From Microbulbifer elongatus (lineage in GTDB: Bacteria; Pseudomonadota; Gammaproteobacteria; Pseudomonadales; Cellvibrionaceae): a stretch of 64,000 nt of DNA. The translations under genes and the position numbers were made by a program. The stretch lies in the NCBI RefSeq assembly GCF_021165935.1, contig NZ_CP088953.1:1307001-1371000 (forward strand), given 5' to 3'. Each line of letters begins with the position of its first letter. The first letter of the stretch is position 1. Shown piece after piece: positions 41,262 through 51,051 of this stretch. Below the pieces are notes generated by a model. The model searched no databases. It was not told where the DNA came from and saw only the letters and a program-made list of their open reading frames with translations.

Positions 41262-42514
41262 CGGAATCCCCTGTCGGGGCTTGTCCAGGTACCGGTTTGA
41301 TGTCGCAAGTAGAGAATGCTGCGAGGTAAACCGACGATTGCGGTCAGCGCCTGTACAACCCAGAAAATCAGTGGGTACCAGATAATCCAGTAAAGGCTGC
41401 GGAATATATCCGGTTCAACTCTCCGGTCGAGCAATGCGGCGATCAGCGCCTGCAAGAGGTAGGTCAGTGCAAGGGTCATCCCCCACTTGTCAGGCAGGAA
41501 CCCCAAGCTGTTAAAACCCAGTCCAAACGAAATTCCCAGCTGATGCAGTAGCCCGACACCCATAAACAGAAGTATGGTGTAAGACCAGAGTATCGAGAGC
41601 ACATAGTTGATCCAGATAGGCCACATACGCAGCCCTTTGCGCGAGAAAAGCTGAGGGAAATATCGGAGGATGACTGTGGTTCCCCCTTCGCTCCAGCGCA
41701 CCCGCTGTCGCCACAGGCCGCGAAATGTTTCCGGGGTCAGTATCCACGCGAGAGCCTTGGGTACAAATTCGACATTCCAGCCCGCCATCTGAACACGCCA
41801 GGTCATATCCACATCGTCCGTCAGGGCGTGTGTATTCCACCAGCCCGCCTCCTGCAGGGCGCGCTTACGGAAGGCGCACACCGCGCCGGACACTGTAAAA
41901 AAGCTGCCGTAAATATTCTGTGCCCGGCGGATCAGGCCCACCATGCCGGAGAACTCCCCCACCTGCAGTAGCCCCACAATACTGCTGCGGTTGCGAATGC
42001 GCGGATTGCCCGCGATACCGCCGATCCGAGGGCTGACCTGAAACTGCCGCACTATCCAGTGCAGGGCATTGCGATCCAGTAGTGCATCGCCGTCGATACA
42101 CACCAGGATTTGATATCGCGCAGCCAGAGCCCCAGTATTGAGCGCACAGGATTTGCCCTGGTTGCTGGCAAGATGAATGACCGACAGGCGCGAGTTAGCT
42201 TCGCAAAGGTCATCCAATATTTGCCCGGTTTCATCCACGGAGCCATCATTAACTGCAATGACTTCGAAATTCGGGTACGTAATACGACTCAGATTTTCAA
42301 TGGTTTCCCGGACTTGAGTGCCCTCGTTATAGCAGGGCACCAGAATGGAAACCCCCGGGTAGGTGGTCAGCTCGGGAGGGGAATCAAGCTGCGGTTGATG
42401 CCGTTCGCGCACGATGAAAAACAGCACCGCACCGGTTATCCAGTAGTAGGCCATGACAAACGGGTAACCGAAACAGAAAATGGCCAGGGCCTGTTCTACA
42501 TAGGTCCAGTTCAC
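41258..42514 (-). CDS. pgaC: Poly-beta-1,6-N-acetylglucosamine synthase
   Basis: A 418-residue processive GT2 glycosyltransferase that polymerises UDP-GlcNAc into PNAG and helps move it across the inner membrane. Membrane helices flank the catalytic loop: one or two near the N-terminus (LAIFCFGYPFVMAYYWITGAVLFFIV) and several from about 285. Catalytic motifs: VNDGS (89-92), DGD (141-143), TDD (232-234) and QRVRW (270-274). Start is GTG 42514 with GGGGAG 8 bases before, overlapping the pgaB stop as GTGA. Third gene of pgaABCD. Confidence 0.92.
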   Translation of the reverse strand: MNWTYVEQALAIFCFGYPFVMAYYWITGAVLFFIVRERHQPQLDSPPELTTYPGVSILVPCYNEGTQVRETIENLSRITYPNFEVIAVNDGSVDETGQILDDLCEANSRLSVIHLASNQGKSCALNTGALAARYQILVCIDGDALLDRNALHWIVRQFQVSPRIGGIAGNPRIRNRSSIVGLLQVGEFSGMVGLIRRAQNIYGSFFTVSGAVCAFRKRALQEAGWWNTHALTDDVDMTWRVQMAGWNVEFVPKALAWILTPETFRGLWRQRVRWSEGGTTVILRYFPQLFSRKGLRMWPIWINYVLSILWSYTILLFMGVGLLHQLGISFGLGFNSLGFLPDKWGMTLALTYLLQALIAALLDRRVEPDIFRSLYWIIWYPLIFWVVQALTAIVGLPRSILYLRHQTGTWTSPDRGFR

Positions 42515-44337
42515 GGTGTTTTCTCCCCGGATTGTTTGGCAGAGGCGGGGGGATCCGTAACGGTACCCTGCGCAGGGAATGTCCGGGCGGAGTTGGTGGG
42601 GGACAGCGAAGTTACCGGGGGGCGATCGTTGATAAGGTCCTGTGGGTCCCAGCCAAAGGTTGTGCCGCCGAAACTCTGATACTGCAGAATCGCATCGCGG
42701 ATTTCCGCCGCATTCGCACTGTCGCCAGTGTAGCCCCACAATCCTGTACGGTGTGCAATGCGCTGATAGGGCGAAAGCCCATAGGGAGGAGCCGGGTCGC
42801 GCTCGTCTTCGCTCAACGGAATGGGGTTACTGGTTGGGCCGGGTACCAGTGTGATATCCGCAAGCGCTGCGCCGCGCATCAGCGGGTAGTACTGTGGCGC
42901 GCGCCAGAACAGCTGAAGCCCGGGGCGCTCGTGCTCTATAAGAGCAAAGCAGCGCATTGCCAATTGATCGGCCAAGGGCCAATCACTGTAGTCTTTGTGT
43001 CGACGTTTTGCCCGCATTTGCCATGGTGTATCTGTGGTTTCGGCCGGTTGTTCGGCCAGGCGGGGCACATCGTTGAGTAACAGTCCATCGAGGGGGACAT
43101 ATCGCCCCAGGTCCTGGCACAGTTGTTCCACCGCCCGGGTAGAACCGAGGGTGCGCAGCGCCTGCCGATGGGGAAAGCGGATAATCACCCGCGTACCTGC
43201 GCGAGCACGCATCTGTGCTGCCAGCCGCGATAGCAGATCCTGTTGCATAGGCAAGGTGCGGGTAGGAAACCAACTTGCGGTAATGTCGCCGTTGTTGTCT
43301 TCCACCAGGGTATCAACCAGAACACTGGTGGTACCCAGGGTCTGCAGATTCTCCAGTGCTGCACCCAGTCGCAGATTTGTCACCTCCGCACTGTCGCTGG
43401 CAAAGGCTGAAGGATCGACAGGCACGATACGCCGGGTTTTAGTCCATGGGTCGATAAATTGCATCGCCGAAACCCACTCCCCGAGGGACGGATTTTCCGT
43501 AGGCAGATAACGGGCGACCTGCATGGGAATGGATGACGACGGCAAGGTAAGTTGAGCAGGCTCCGGATCCAGCGTCAGTGAAAAGTCAAAACCTGCCGAT
43601 CGGGCGATCTCCAGAGTTGTCTGGTTATAGCGTCCGTAGGGCCATACCAGTGCTCGGGGCGCACGGCCCAATTGTTTTTGTATTCCGTCGCGGGCGCGCT
43701 GTAGGTCGCGGCGGATACGGGCCCGATATTCCGTCTCGTTTTCGTACCCGCGTGTCGGGTCATACTGGCGGGTGACCGCGGCGGGCAAGCCGTTCCCCTG
43801 CGGATTGCCAATCTCTTCCCGGTGCAGGTTAAACGTGTGCGAGGCAAACTCGATCAACCCCGATGCCTGCATTTGCCGCGCCTCATCCCAGGTGATAAAC
43901 GCGCTGCGCGGCAACTGCTGGCGCCCGTAAGTCACCGTCCCCCCCGCAGGCGTATCCATCCACTGCCCTACAACGGCCGCTACCACCGGGTAGCGATAAG
44001 TCAGGGCAAGTGGGTAGACGCGGGAAAAGGTACTGCGGCGGCCGTCGTCTACAGTCAGCAAAATGGCATTGTCCGGCAGTGGCGCTTCCCCGCGCTGCGC
44101 GCGGGCAATATCGTCGAGGCTGATGGGCGTCCAGTCGTTACCGGCAAGCCATTCGAAAAAAGCCGCCAGCCGATCACTGGTGATCCCCGAGTCGTCCAAC
44201 TGATCTTCCGTATCGGCAATATCGTGCAGCGCCACACTGTAGAACACGCCGGGTTCCGCGGGATCAGCGTGAACGGAACTGCAGAGCGCCATAAATGAAA
44301 AAACGATTCCGAGCAGCAAACTTGGCCAGTAGTGCAT
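42511..44337 (-). CDS. pgaB: Poly-GlcNAc de-N-acetylase
   Basis: A 608-residue periplasmic protein. Signal peptide ends SVHAD; unlike E. coli PgaB no good lipobox is present (MALC has Leu at -1), so anchoring is uncertain. N-terminal NodB-type deacetylase domain (about 35-290): VDDG with D97/D98 and metal histidines in SHTFNLH (H167, H172). C-terminal domain (about 300-580) corresponds to the GH153/PNAG-binding region of PgaB (LVDTLVEDNNGD, LDGLLLNDVPRLAEQP). It partly deacetylates PNAG, which is required for export. It starts 2 bases after the pgaA stop and overlaps pgaC. Confidence 0.9.
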   Translation of the reverse strand: MHYWPSLLLGIVFSFMALCSSVHADPAEPGVFYSVALHDIADTEDQLDDSGITSDRLAAFFEWLAGNDWTPISLDDIARAQRGEAPLPDNAILLTVDDGRRSTFSRVYPLALTYRYPVVAAVVGQWMDTPAGGTVTYGRQQLPRSAFITWDEARQMQASGLIEFASHTFNLHREEIGNPQGNGLPAAVTRQYDPTRGYENETEYRARIRRDLQRARDGIQKQLGRAPRALVWPYGRYNQTTLEIARSAGFDFSLTLDPEPAQLTLPSSSIPMQVARYLPTENPSLGEWVSAMQFIDPWTKTRRIVPVDPSAFASDSAEVTNLRLGAALENLQTLGTTSVLVDTLVEDNNGDITASWFPTRTLPMQQDLLSRLAAQMRARAGTRVIIRFPHRQALRTLGSTRAVEQLCQDLGRYVPLDGLLLNDVPRLAEQPAETTDTPWQMRAKRRHKDYSDWPLADQLAMRCFALIEHERPGLQLFWRAPQYYPLMRGAALADITLVPGPTSNPIPLSEDERDPAPPYGLSPYQRIAHRTGLWGYTGDSANAAEIRDAILQYQSFGGTTFGWDPQDLINDRPPVTSLSPTNSARTFPAQGTVTDPPASAKQSGEKTP

Positions 44338-44339
44338 GA

Positions 44340-46355
44340 TCAGAACCTCTGGCTGTAATCGAGAAACAGCCCCCAGGAATATTCATTTTCGCCGTCATAA
44401 CGCCGCATCGACCGCTCGATACCATAATGCAGCCAGGTGCGTGATGAGGGTTGCCAGTACTGGCTATAGCGCAGGGTGCCAATAGGGCCGGATGAGTAAT
44501 TTTCCTGCCAGTAGCTACCCAGCTCGACAAAAAACTGTTGCACCAGATCCGCGTCGTACCAGCGCCACAGACGGTGTTGAATCGCAGTGGATAGTGACAC
44601 TGAATAGTCTTCTTCCGGGTTGAAGTAGGGTGCCCCCAGCAGACTGTTGTTCGACGTATAAAAGGTAGGGCGTAAATAGATATCCAGGGAATGGCCGTCA
44701 TGCACCTTGGACATGCCGCTCACAATCCACTGCTGGCGGTTATTGCCATCGGTAAAATCCGCAATGGCAGCGTTTACCGAAATACTGCCCGCCTCGCTAA
44801 AGGTATAGGTGGTCCCCAAGCTCGCGGAGTCCGCGCGAATACCCGCCTCCTGAGCGCGCAGTGGTGTCATTTCTGAATAGCGTTGTAGATCTGCCGAGAA
44901 ACTCCAGTGGTCCGTAGGCTGCCACTCGGCAAGGAGGCTGGCGCCGCCACCATCCAGTTCGCCACTGTGGTTCCAGCCCGCCAGGGTAACGGTCAGGTCT
45001 GGCCAGCGCCCTTCAATACCTGCACCAATGGCATTACTTGTGAGTGAGCGCCCTTCGGGGGTCGAACTGGTGCGGATATCGGCGGCAAACAGGCGGTAGC
45101 GCTCAGCCAGCGGTGGGGTGTATATCTGGAGAGTACCATCAAGCCCGCCGCCCTCTGCATCGGGACCGCCGCCTTGGGTTTTTGACGGCCGTAATTCCAG
45201 GTGCAGTTCGGCCTTATGATAATTGGCCAGGTCCCGCTGCAACCGCCGCACCTGGCCATTGCCCGGTGCGATCTCGGCGAGCGCGGTGATCTCCTGTTCC
45301 GCGACACGCCAATGGCGTCTACGCAGCAGCGAGTCTGCGGTCGATATACGGATGTCGGTCGCCTCTGGAGACAGGCTGCGTGCGATCAGAAGCTCCTGAT
45401 GCGCACGCCTTGGCCATTCCCGTGCCGCTGCCATTTCGCCCCATTCTGCGCGCAGCCAGGCATTGGCCGGCGCGGCTTCTACAAGAGGCTGCAATCGCTG
45501 CCAGCTGGCTTTCGGCATGGCAACCAGACGACGCGCTTGTGCGGCGAGAGTCTGATTACTCAGCCATTCGTCGTTGGGTGAGGGGCGGCTATCAATGCCC
45601 ACCTTTCGCCAGGCGCTGCCCTCCGCCGCGAGCGCGTCCGCCGTTGCCAGTGCGGCGTCCAATTGTTCCGCCTCAAGCTGAGCGTAAAAGAGTCCCACAC
45701 GGGCATCGCGGTTGTATCCACCTTCGGCAATCACGGTCTGGTACAGGGGAATGGCGCGCAGCGGCAGCCGCACAGCCAGCAACGCATCGGCCTTTGCCTG
45801 CAGGACATAGAGTGGAAGTTCGTCGCCGTGCTGTTCGAGACGGGCGATTTCGTCTAGTGTCTGCTGCCACCAGCCCCGGTCCCGCAGAGCGATAACCAGG
45901 TCCCGTCGCAGCCGGGTCACCAGCCCCTGGTCGACGGGTTGGCTGTTTTCGGCGCGCTGCAACTGCGCGCGCAGCTCGACGATTGCGCGATCAGTCCCAT
46001 CGAACTGATGCGCCGGTCCCCGAGTATTGACCTGCTCCCCCCAGCGCACTAGTAGCGCCGCCTGGCGCGCATCGATACCGGGATCGCTGGAGCCCCGAGC
46101 GCGCTCTGCAGCAAATGGCGCATTCAGCTCCATCACAATATCCGCCTGTGCGCGGCGAATATGGGGATTATCAGGCGCAATTAGCCGCGCCTCACCAATC
46201 AGGCGAAGCGCGGTGTAACGGTCGCCCTCTCGAAAGGCAGCCCGACCCTCTTCGAGTAACGCCTCCGCCTTCGCTGGCAGTGGCGCTTCATTGTTCGCAA
46301 ATGCACTAAGCGGCGCCATTGCCGCCAAATAGAGTGCGCCCAGAAAAGCTCGCAT
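44340..46355 (-). CDS. pgaA: Poly-GlcNAc export porin
   Basis: A 671-residue outer-membrane protein. Signal peptide ends SAFANN. About 350 residues of TPR-like helical repeats (AEALLEEGRAAFREGDRYTALRLIGEAR, YQTVIAEGGYNRDARVGLFYAQLEAEQLD) are followed by a C-terminal beta-barrel (about 390-671) ending SWGLFLDYSQRF with terminal Phe. This is the PgaA/HmsH layout: the TPR region holds PgaB and deacetylated polymer, and the barrel is the exit pore. It is somewhat shorter than E. coli PgaA (about 807). Start ATG 46355 has GGAG about 9 bases upstream. It is the first gene of the operon; the promoter should lie in 46356-46641. Confidence 0.88.
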   Translation of the reverse strand: MRAFLGALYLAAMAPLSAFANNEAPLPAKAEALLEEGRAAFREGDRYTALRLIGEARLIAPDNPHIRRAQADIVMELNAPFAAERARGSSDPGIDARQAALLVRWGEQVNTRGPAHQFDGTDRAIVELRAQLQRAENSQPVDQGLVTRLRRDLVIALRDRGWWQQTLDEIARLEQHGDELPLYVLQAKADALLAVRLPLRAIPLYQTVIAEGGYNRDARVGLFYAQLEAEQLDAALATADALAAEGSAWRKVGIDSRPSPNDEWLSNQTLAAQARRLVAMPKASWQRLQPLVEAAPANAWLRAEWGEMAAAREWPRRAHQELLIARSLSPEATDIRISTADSLLRRRHWRVAEQEITALAEIAPGNGQVRRLQRDLANYHKAELHLELRPSKTQGGGPDAEGGGLDGTLQIYTPPLAERYRLFAADIRTSSTPEGRSLTSNAIGAGIEGRWPDLTVTLAGWNHSGELDGGGASLLAEWQPTDHWSFSADLQRYSEMTPLRAQEAGIRADSASLGTTYTFSEAGSISVNAAIADFTDGNNRQQWIVSGMSKVHDGHSLDIYLRPTFYTSNNSLLGAPYFNPEEDYSVSLSTAIQHRLWRWYDADLVQQFFVELGSYWQENYSSGPIGTLRYSQYWQPSSRTWLHYGIERSMRRYDGENEYSWGLFLDYSQRF

Positions 46356-46641
46356 TCCTTTGCTCCGGACCAGGAGCCCCTCCGGCTCCAAATCCTGTTT
46401 TTCGTTTTTTAGATCACAGCTTTAAAACTTAGCAGCTTCGGTGCGAGGCATTGGAAAGAATCGGGGTGGGCGGGGAACCTATATATACTCTTGAAGGGAA
46501 ACCGGCCTTCGTTTCGAGCTGGTGATTGCGACACACGTTTTCTATTGGTAAAAGTCCCCGTTTCGCTATAGCGTTGCCAGTGTGTACCGGCAGCGTGTGT
46601 TAGAGTTCGCGCCGTCTCCATCCTCACGAGCGAACCCCACT
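46356..46641. promoter_or_regulatory. Divergent region between pgaA and the spermidine-synthase-like gene
   Basis: 286 bases, AT-richer than the flanks, expected to hold the pga promoter (-) and the promoter of the following gene (+). I see no clear operator, riboswitch or terminator. Confidence 0.35.
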
Positions 46642-47346
46642 ATGAAACCCTGGATTCAACTCGGTACTGCAGAAATTCCCAATGATGGCGGTACGCTGAC
46701 CCTACGAAAGCGCGACCAAGAGTTCTCCATCTCCCTGTCTGGCCCTCGTGGCGAGCTGATGAACAGTCGCAGGTTCCACAGTGAGCAGCAGCTATCTGTG
46801 TTGGGCTGCGCGCATCTGCAAAATCGTAAGGATGCCCGGGTGTTGGTCGGTGGTATGGGGATGGGCTATACGCTGGCTTCCGCATTGGAAGCCGTGCATG
46901 CGTCGGCACAAGTGATTGTCGCCGACCTTATCCCCGAGGTAGTGGAGTGGAACCGTGGCCCACTGGGCGAGTGTGCCGGGCGACCTCTGGATGATAGCCG
47001 GGTCGCCGTACACATCGGCGATGTGGGCGAGCTGCTGGTAGATCGAAGCGATGAATATGATGCCGTGCTGCTGGACGTCGATAACGGCCCCGAGGGGCTA
47101 ACGCACAGCGACAACAACTGGCTGTATTCCATTGAAGGCACTAGCAGTATCCATAAATGCCTGAAGCCGGGAGGTATGCTCGCCGTATGGTCGGCGTCAC
47201 CGGACACGGTATACGCCAGTCGGTTGAAGAAGGCTGGCTTTCAGGTGGAAGTGAAAACAGTGCGCGAGCGACCGGGGAAGGGCGCTCGCCATGCGATATT
47301 TCTCGCTCAAAGACCGGGTACGGAAAACAAGAATCGAGGCCGCTAA
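46642..47346 (+). CDS. Spermidine synthase-like Rossmann-fold protein
   Basis: A 234-residue protein of the spermine/spermidine synthase-like SAM-binding superfamily. The nucleotide-binding loop is LVGGMGMGYTLASAL, followed by an acidic strand end (VIVADLIPEVVEWN), VHIGD, DAVLLDVDNGPEG and a C-terminal KPGGMLAVWS strand. It lacks the N-terminal beta-domain of true aminopropyltransferases, so it is better described as a spermidine-synthase-like or methyltransferase-like protein. ATG 46642 is chosen because the similarity starts there; a frame begins at 46582. The role is unknown. It begins the accessory patch after pgaABCD. Confidence 0.75.
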   Translation: MKPWIQLGTAEIPNDGGTLTLRKRDQEFSISLSGPRGELMNSRRFHSEQQLSVLGCAHLQNRKDARVLVGGMGMGYTLASALEAVHASAQVIVADLIPEVVEWNRGPLGECAGRPLDDSRVAVHIGDVGELLVDRSDEYDAVLLDVDNGPEGLTHSDNNWLYSIEGTSSIHKCLKPGGMLAVWSASPDTVYASRLKKAGFQVEVKTVRERPGKGARHAIFLAQRPGTENKNRGR

Positions 47347-47384
47347 TCTGCACTCGGTAGTTTATGAGAGTGACCCGACCCGGC

Positions 47385-47789
47385 CTACTCGACGCGGCGC
47401 CAAACCTCATATTCAACGCGCTCGCCATCTTTCCAGCGCTCGTTATACCAGTATTCATCTTCAACTCTGGTGGTAAACACAAATTTTGCACCAGACTGCT
47501 CGCCAAAAGAATTGAAGTGGAGTGTTTCCGTATACTTCCCATCGGCGACCTCATAAGTCCCGGTACCTGATGCCCAGAACTTGCCGCCTTTCATCGACGT
47601 AAAGCTAAAATGACGATTGCTGATGATCTTCAACGCCTTAAAGTCGAGCTCCTGATAATCGAGCAGAGTCCCCTTGTTGTCTACATAGCTCCCGGAAACC
47701 AACTCCCAGGCACCGGTAAGGTTGTCGGCGTATGAGAGAGAACTAAACAGGGAGAATATGAAAGCGCAGATATATTGCCGTTTTCTCAT
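47385..47789 (-). CDS. Lipocalin-like secreted protein
   Basis: A 134-residue protein with a signal peptide (LFSSLSYAD) and a short beta-rich domain: LTGAWELVSGSYVD, IISNRHFSFTSMKGGKFWASGTGTYEVADGKYTETLHF and WYNERWKDGERVEYEVWRR. This is the lipocalin-like/DUF4488 pattern common as a single gene in Bacteroidota and gammaproteobacteria. Ligand and role unknown. Confidence 0.7.
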   Translation of the reverse strand: MRKRQYICAFIFSLFSSLSYADNLTGAWELVSGSYVDNKGTLLDYQELDFKALKIISNRHFSFTSMKGGKFWASGTGTYEVADGKYTETLHFNSFGEQSGAKFVFTTRVEDEYWYNERWKDGERVEYEVWRRVE

Positions 47790-47891
47790 AAAATTATAAT
47801 AACCACGAAGGATGATTGAATTATTTTCCGGGTAAGTATGTAAGATACAACAAAATCGGTGGCTCCAGTAGAGCTTTGCGATTGACTGGAA

Positions 47892-48338
47892 TCAAATCCA
47901 TCGGCGAACTTTGCGACAGTAGGTTTCGTAATCTTTTCCAAATTTTCTCATCATTACCCTTTCTTCGAACGCTATATACCAGCGGTCAATAATGAGAAAA
48001 AATAAAACGGTTAGCACCATAGATAGAATCGTTGCGCCCACCAACAAAGAGAATCCGAGCATGGCTCCAACAAGGCCTAGATACATAGGGTTTCTTGTGT
48101 ACTTGAACGCCCCTTCTGTTACGAGCTTGTCAGGCTCGTCAAATGTCATGATGTTAGTGTCCAGTTTTCTGAACAGTGCTTTTCCAGAGGAAGCTAGTAT
48201 CAGGCCGGAGGCAATAAAAAGTAAGCCTATCAGGTTGTATGGGAATGCAAGGGAGTAGGAAGGCTCTATCTGCCACCATGCTGCTCCCATGATGATGATA
48301 AAAAGCACAAACAGAGTCGGTGGCAGTACTATCCGCAT
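47892..48338 (-). CDS. Isoprenylcysteine carboxyl methyltransferase-like membrane protein
   Basis: A 148-residue integral membrane protein of the ICMT/PEMT-like family: four helices and the signature YTRNPMYLGLVGAMLG, then EERVMMRKFGKDYETYCRKVRRWI. Family members are SAM-dependent methyltransferases, but bacterial substrates are mostly unknown. ATG 48338 has GGGGA 7 bases upstream; a GTG at 48383 is possible. It lies 60 bases after the Crp/Fnr-type regulator on the same strand, so it may be its target. Confidence 0.8.
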   Translation of the reverse strand: MRIVLPPTLFVLFIIIMGAAWWQIEPSYSLAFPYNLIGLLFIASGLILASSGKALFRKLDTNIMTFDEPDKLVTEGAFKYTRNPMYLGLVGAMLGFSLLVGATILSMVLTVLFFLIIDRWYIAFEERVMMRKFGKDYETYCRKVRRWI

Positions 48339-48398
48339 GACATATCCCCAGTAAAGTGTTGCATGACTATACCGAGCTATCACGGTAGCGGCCTTAAC

Positions 48399-48989
48399 CT
48401 ATGTTAAGCCCATCTCTCTCCGTATACGCGACAAAGTAACATCCGTTACACCGATGTACATCGCGACATGGCGGAGTGGTATACGTTTGCTTTCATTACC
48501 AAATTCGACCAGGAAGCGCTCGTACCGCTCTTTTGCATTAAGCAATAAGAAATCGGCCTCTCGCTTTTCCTTCTTCAAGATTAAACGCTCTAAACTTCTT
48601 CGTAGAAAATCGCTCCAGTTTCTACTGTTTTTTGAAAGTTCGATTAAATGCTCGTACTGTATTGATCCGGTCGTGCATTGTGTAATTGCTTGCGCAAAGA
48701 AAGGGCTGGGCTTTCCCTCTACCAGAGAGCTAACACTGGAAAATGCGCCTCCTACCCTAACCAGAGACTTGTTTCGCTCATTGCCTTCTTTGTCGATGTA
48801 ACAGTACCTTCCTATTCCTTCCATCATGAAATGGACGTCTTGGACGATGTCTCCACAAGAAAAAATATAATCCTTTGGTGCGAAGGTATGAAATGTGAAA
48901 TACGGATAGGCCTGCTCCAGGTCGACCTGATCAAAAGGTGTGAGATGTGAAAAGATCTTTTTCAGGCGCTCTTGGTAGCTGCGTTCCAT
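48399..48989 (-). CDS. Crp/Fnr-family transcription regulator
   Basis: A 196-residue regulator with an N-terminal cyclic-nucleotide-binding-like beta-roll (about 25-115, YIFSCGDIVQDVHFMMEGIGRYCYI), a dimer helix and a C-terminal HTH (IPLRHVAMYIGVTDVTLSRIRREMGL). The cyclic nucleotide phosphate-binding residues are not evident, so the ligand is unknown. Single-gene members like this often control a neighbouring membrane enzyme, here the ICMT-like gene. Low GC compared with the glycan loci. Confidence 0.82.
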   Translation of the reverse strand: MERSYQERLKKIFSHLTPFDQVDLEQAYPYFTFHTFAPKDYIFSCGDIVQDVHFMMEGIGRYCYIDKEGNERNKSLVRVGGAFSSVSSLVEGKPSPFFAQAITQCTTGSIQYEHLIELSKNSRNWSDFLRRSLERLILKKEKREADFLLLNAKERYERFLVEFGNESKRIPLRHVAMYIGVTDVTLSRIRREMGLT

Positions 48990-49105
48990 GGCTTTCCCCA
49001 GTGTGAGTTCGAATGCCGGATTATCTTTTGTCGCCGTCTATGCTTGGTGAGTCTGTCAGCACATTCTATAAAAATCAGGTGGTAAAATCGTTCTCGCTCA
49101 ATTTT

Positions 49106-49483
49106 CTACTTTTCAGGTTTATCGTCCGCGCTGTCTTGGCGAACAATTGTGCCAACAGTTATCACCCTTCCTTCAGCCTTGGCTCTAAGAAAGCTTTTTC
49201 CGAGTTTGCTTGGTTTGTCGGCACCGACAGTGAAAAACTGGGGTATATTGTTGGATGGCTTGCAGATCATTCTAGGTTCAGCGGTGTGCTCAATCTCCGA
49301 ACTCAGCGTTTGGATCCGCCAGTCGGACTCTGGCAAAGTTGAAAGTTCTTCAAATAGATCCGGAGAGATTTCGTAAGCTCCACACTTTGGGCATCCGACG
49401 AACATGCGGCCACCACTCCATTCTTTGGGGCGGGTGGTGACGCTATTTCTACAAATCGGGCAGCTATCCATGTTCGTCAGCAT
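49106..49483 (-). CDS. Zinc-ribbon-like small protein, unknown
   Basis: A 125-residue hypothetical protein. Two Cys pairs (CPIC near residue 8 and CPKC near residue 31) suggest a zinc ribbon; the rest is polar with no recognised domain. An internal ATG five codons in is an alternative start. Single gene, low GC, with no clear operon partner. Confidence 0.55.
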   Translation of the reverse strand: MLTNMDSCPICRNSVTTRPKEWSGGRMFVGCPKCGAYEISPDLFEELSTLPESDWRIQTLSSEIEHTAEPRMICKPSNNIPQFFTVGADKPSKLGKSFLRAKAEGRVITVGTIVRQDSADDKPEK

Positions 49484-49597
49484 CTGTCGTATGGCCTGCG
49501 TAGGAGCGAATAAATCTAAATGTCATTGAAGTGAGCGAAGAAAACTACCAATGATTCAGATGGCATGCTTTTGCTTTTGCTTTGTCAGTGGCTGCTT

Positions 49598-50035
49598 TCA
49601 CCCAAGCTCTTGTGCTAAGCCAATGAGAATTCCTTCTGGGCCCCGTATGTAGCAGAGTCGATAGATCCCCTGGTAATCGACAATTTCATCAACCACTGTG
49701 GCACCAAGTGGACGAAGACTGGTCACGGTGTCCTCTATATCTTCAACGGTAAACATAACACGCATATACCCTAAAGAGTTTACCGGAGCTGTACGATGGT
49801 CAGACACGATAGCAGGGAAATCAAAACGTGTTAGCTCAATTCGACTGATATCGTCTGGGGTTTTCATCATAGCAACTTCAACTCGCTGACCTCGTACACC
49901 GGTTACTCGGCCAGACCAGTCGCCTTCTACAACCATACGGCCTTCCAGTGAAAGACCAATGGCACTAAAAAACTCAATACTGGCGTCTAGGTCTTCGACC
50001 ACAATTGCCACATTGTCCATTCTTTTTACAGTCAT
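49598..50035 (-). CDS. VOC (glyoxalase/bleomycin resistance) family protein
   Basis: A 145-residue protein with two beta-alpha-beta-beta-beta units: MDNVAIVVEDLDASIEFFSAIGLSLEGR and YMRVMFTVEDIEDTVTSLRPLGATVVDE, ending YIRGPEGILIGLAQEL. This is the vicinal oxygen chelate fold of glyoxalase I, dioxygenases and antibiotic-binding proteins; the substrate cannot be predicted. ATG 50035 is preferred over a TTG at 50047. Monocistronic in an accessory patch that also has an OXA beta-lactamase. Confidence 0.8.
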   Translation of the reverse strand: MTVKRMDNVAIVVEDLDASIEFFSAIGLSLEGRMVVEGDWSGRVTGVRGQRVEVAMMKTPDDISRIELTRFDFPAIVSDHRTAPVNSLGYMRVMFTVEDIEDTVTSLRPLGATVVDEIVDYQGIYRLCYIRGPEGILIGLAQELG

Positions 50036-50200
50036 ATGTACCGCCAAGTATCGATGAATTTATCTGCGATGTGGAATCTTACTGAGCTCACTGTCCACGT
50101 GGATTCACGCGTTTCAATTTTATCCTGTCACTGTTGACGTTAAATAGTTAGTAAACTCATTTGTAGCTCTGCAAAGTACACCGTAAGGTCGCTTCTGCCA

Positions 50201-50905
50201 TCAAGCCACACATGTGTGCATTAGCTCTGCTAGCTTTTGGGGAATGGTAAGCATCGGCCAATGCCCACCCTCAATATTCTTAAATCGCCAAGATCCACTG
50301 GATTTCAAGGTAGCAAGTAAGTCATGCTCGCGGGAGAAAGACAGCCAACCCTCGTGCGCAATGAATGTGGCTGGTATATCTACCAGGGGAGATTCGAGCT
50401 TTACCGCCTCGGTAACGGTTTTGCCCGGATGTGGCCTCTGCTTTGCGCAAAGTAAGTTAATGTCGGCATCATTGAGCCTTGGTTGCGTCGCTAACTCCGC
50501 CCGGGAGGGTGCCGGCCACGCGCCTTCATTCTCCGTAATTGCTCTTTCTTCTTCATCAATGGACAGGCCCGACACTTCCAGGAATGATTGGTCAGACACA
50601 GGTAAAAAGGCCTCAATAAAAATGGTATGCCGGATAGATACGCGCCCGCGAGTAGACACTTGACCTACGATAATTCCAGAATAGCTGTGACCAACAAGGA
50701 CGATCGACTTTAGGCCATGCCTAATGATGTACGATTCAACATCCTCAATATGCGTGCTCAGGCCAATTTCGCACGTCTCGCTTTGTTCATTGAGGCCCGA
50801 AAGGGTGAGTTGATGAACGTTGTGTCCTCTATCACGCAGCGACTTGGCAACTTCATCCCATATCCAGCCTCCTGCCCATGCACCAGGTACGAGTACGAAC
50901 TCCAT
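50201..50905 (-). CDS. Alpha/beta hydrolase
   Basis: A 234-residue cytoplasmic alpha/beta hydrolase of the salicylate esterase/EstC-like group: N-terminal FVLVPGAWAGGWIWDEVAKSL (oxyanion region), nucleophile elbow VGHSYSG (Ser near residue 94) and a C-terminal histidine in IEGGHWPML. AGGAGAAGCT precedes the ATG. Natural substrate unknown. It is a single gene on the minus strand. Confidence 0.82.
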   Translation of the reverse strand: MEFVLVPGAWAGGWIWDEVAKSLRDRGHNVHQLTLSGLNEQSETCEIGLSTHIEDVESYIIRHGLKSIVLVGHSYSGIIVGQVSTRGRVSIRHTIFIEAFLPVSDQSFLEVSGLSIDEEERAITENEGAWPAPSRAELATQPRLNDADINLLCAKQRPHPGKTVTEAVKLESPLVDIPATFIAHEGWLSFSREHDLLATLKSSGSWRFKNIEGGHWPMLTIPQKLAELMHTCVA

Positions 50906-51051
50906 AGCTTCTCCTATCAGTCAGTGCAGCGGGGCGTGCGCTACGTATAGCGCCGCGCTTGCTATTTCTCTCAAGGATTCAGCCTTGCCACTTAAGGCCA
51001 ATTCCATAGGTCGAATCCGATCGGTATCTGTACTTTCAAGTTTCAGCTCGC

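Noticed and set aside
49013..49342. 109-codon plus-strand frame
   Set aside because: It overlaps the zinc-ribbon gene on the other strand and shows no protein-like features.
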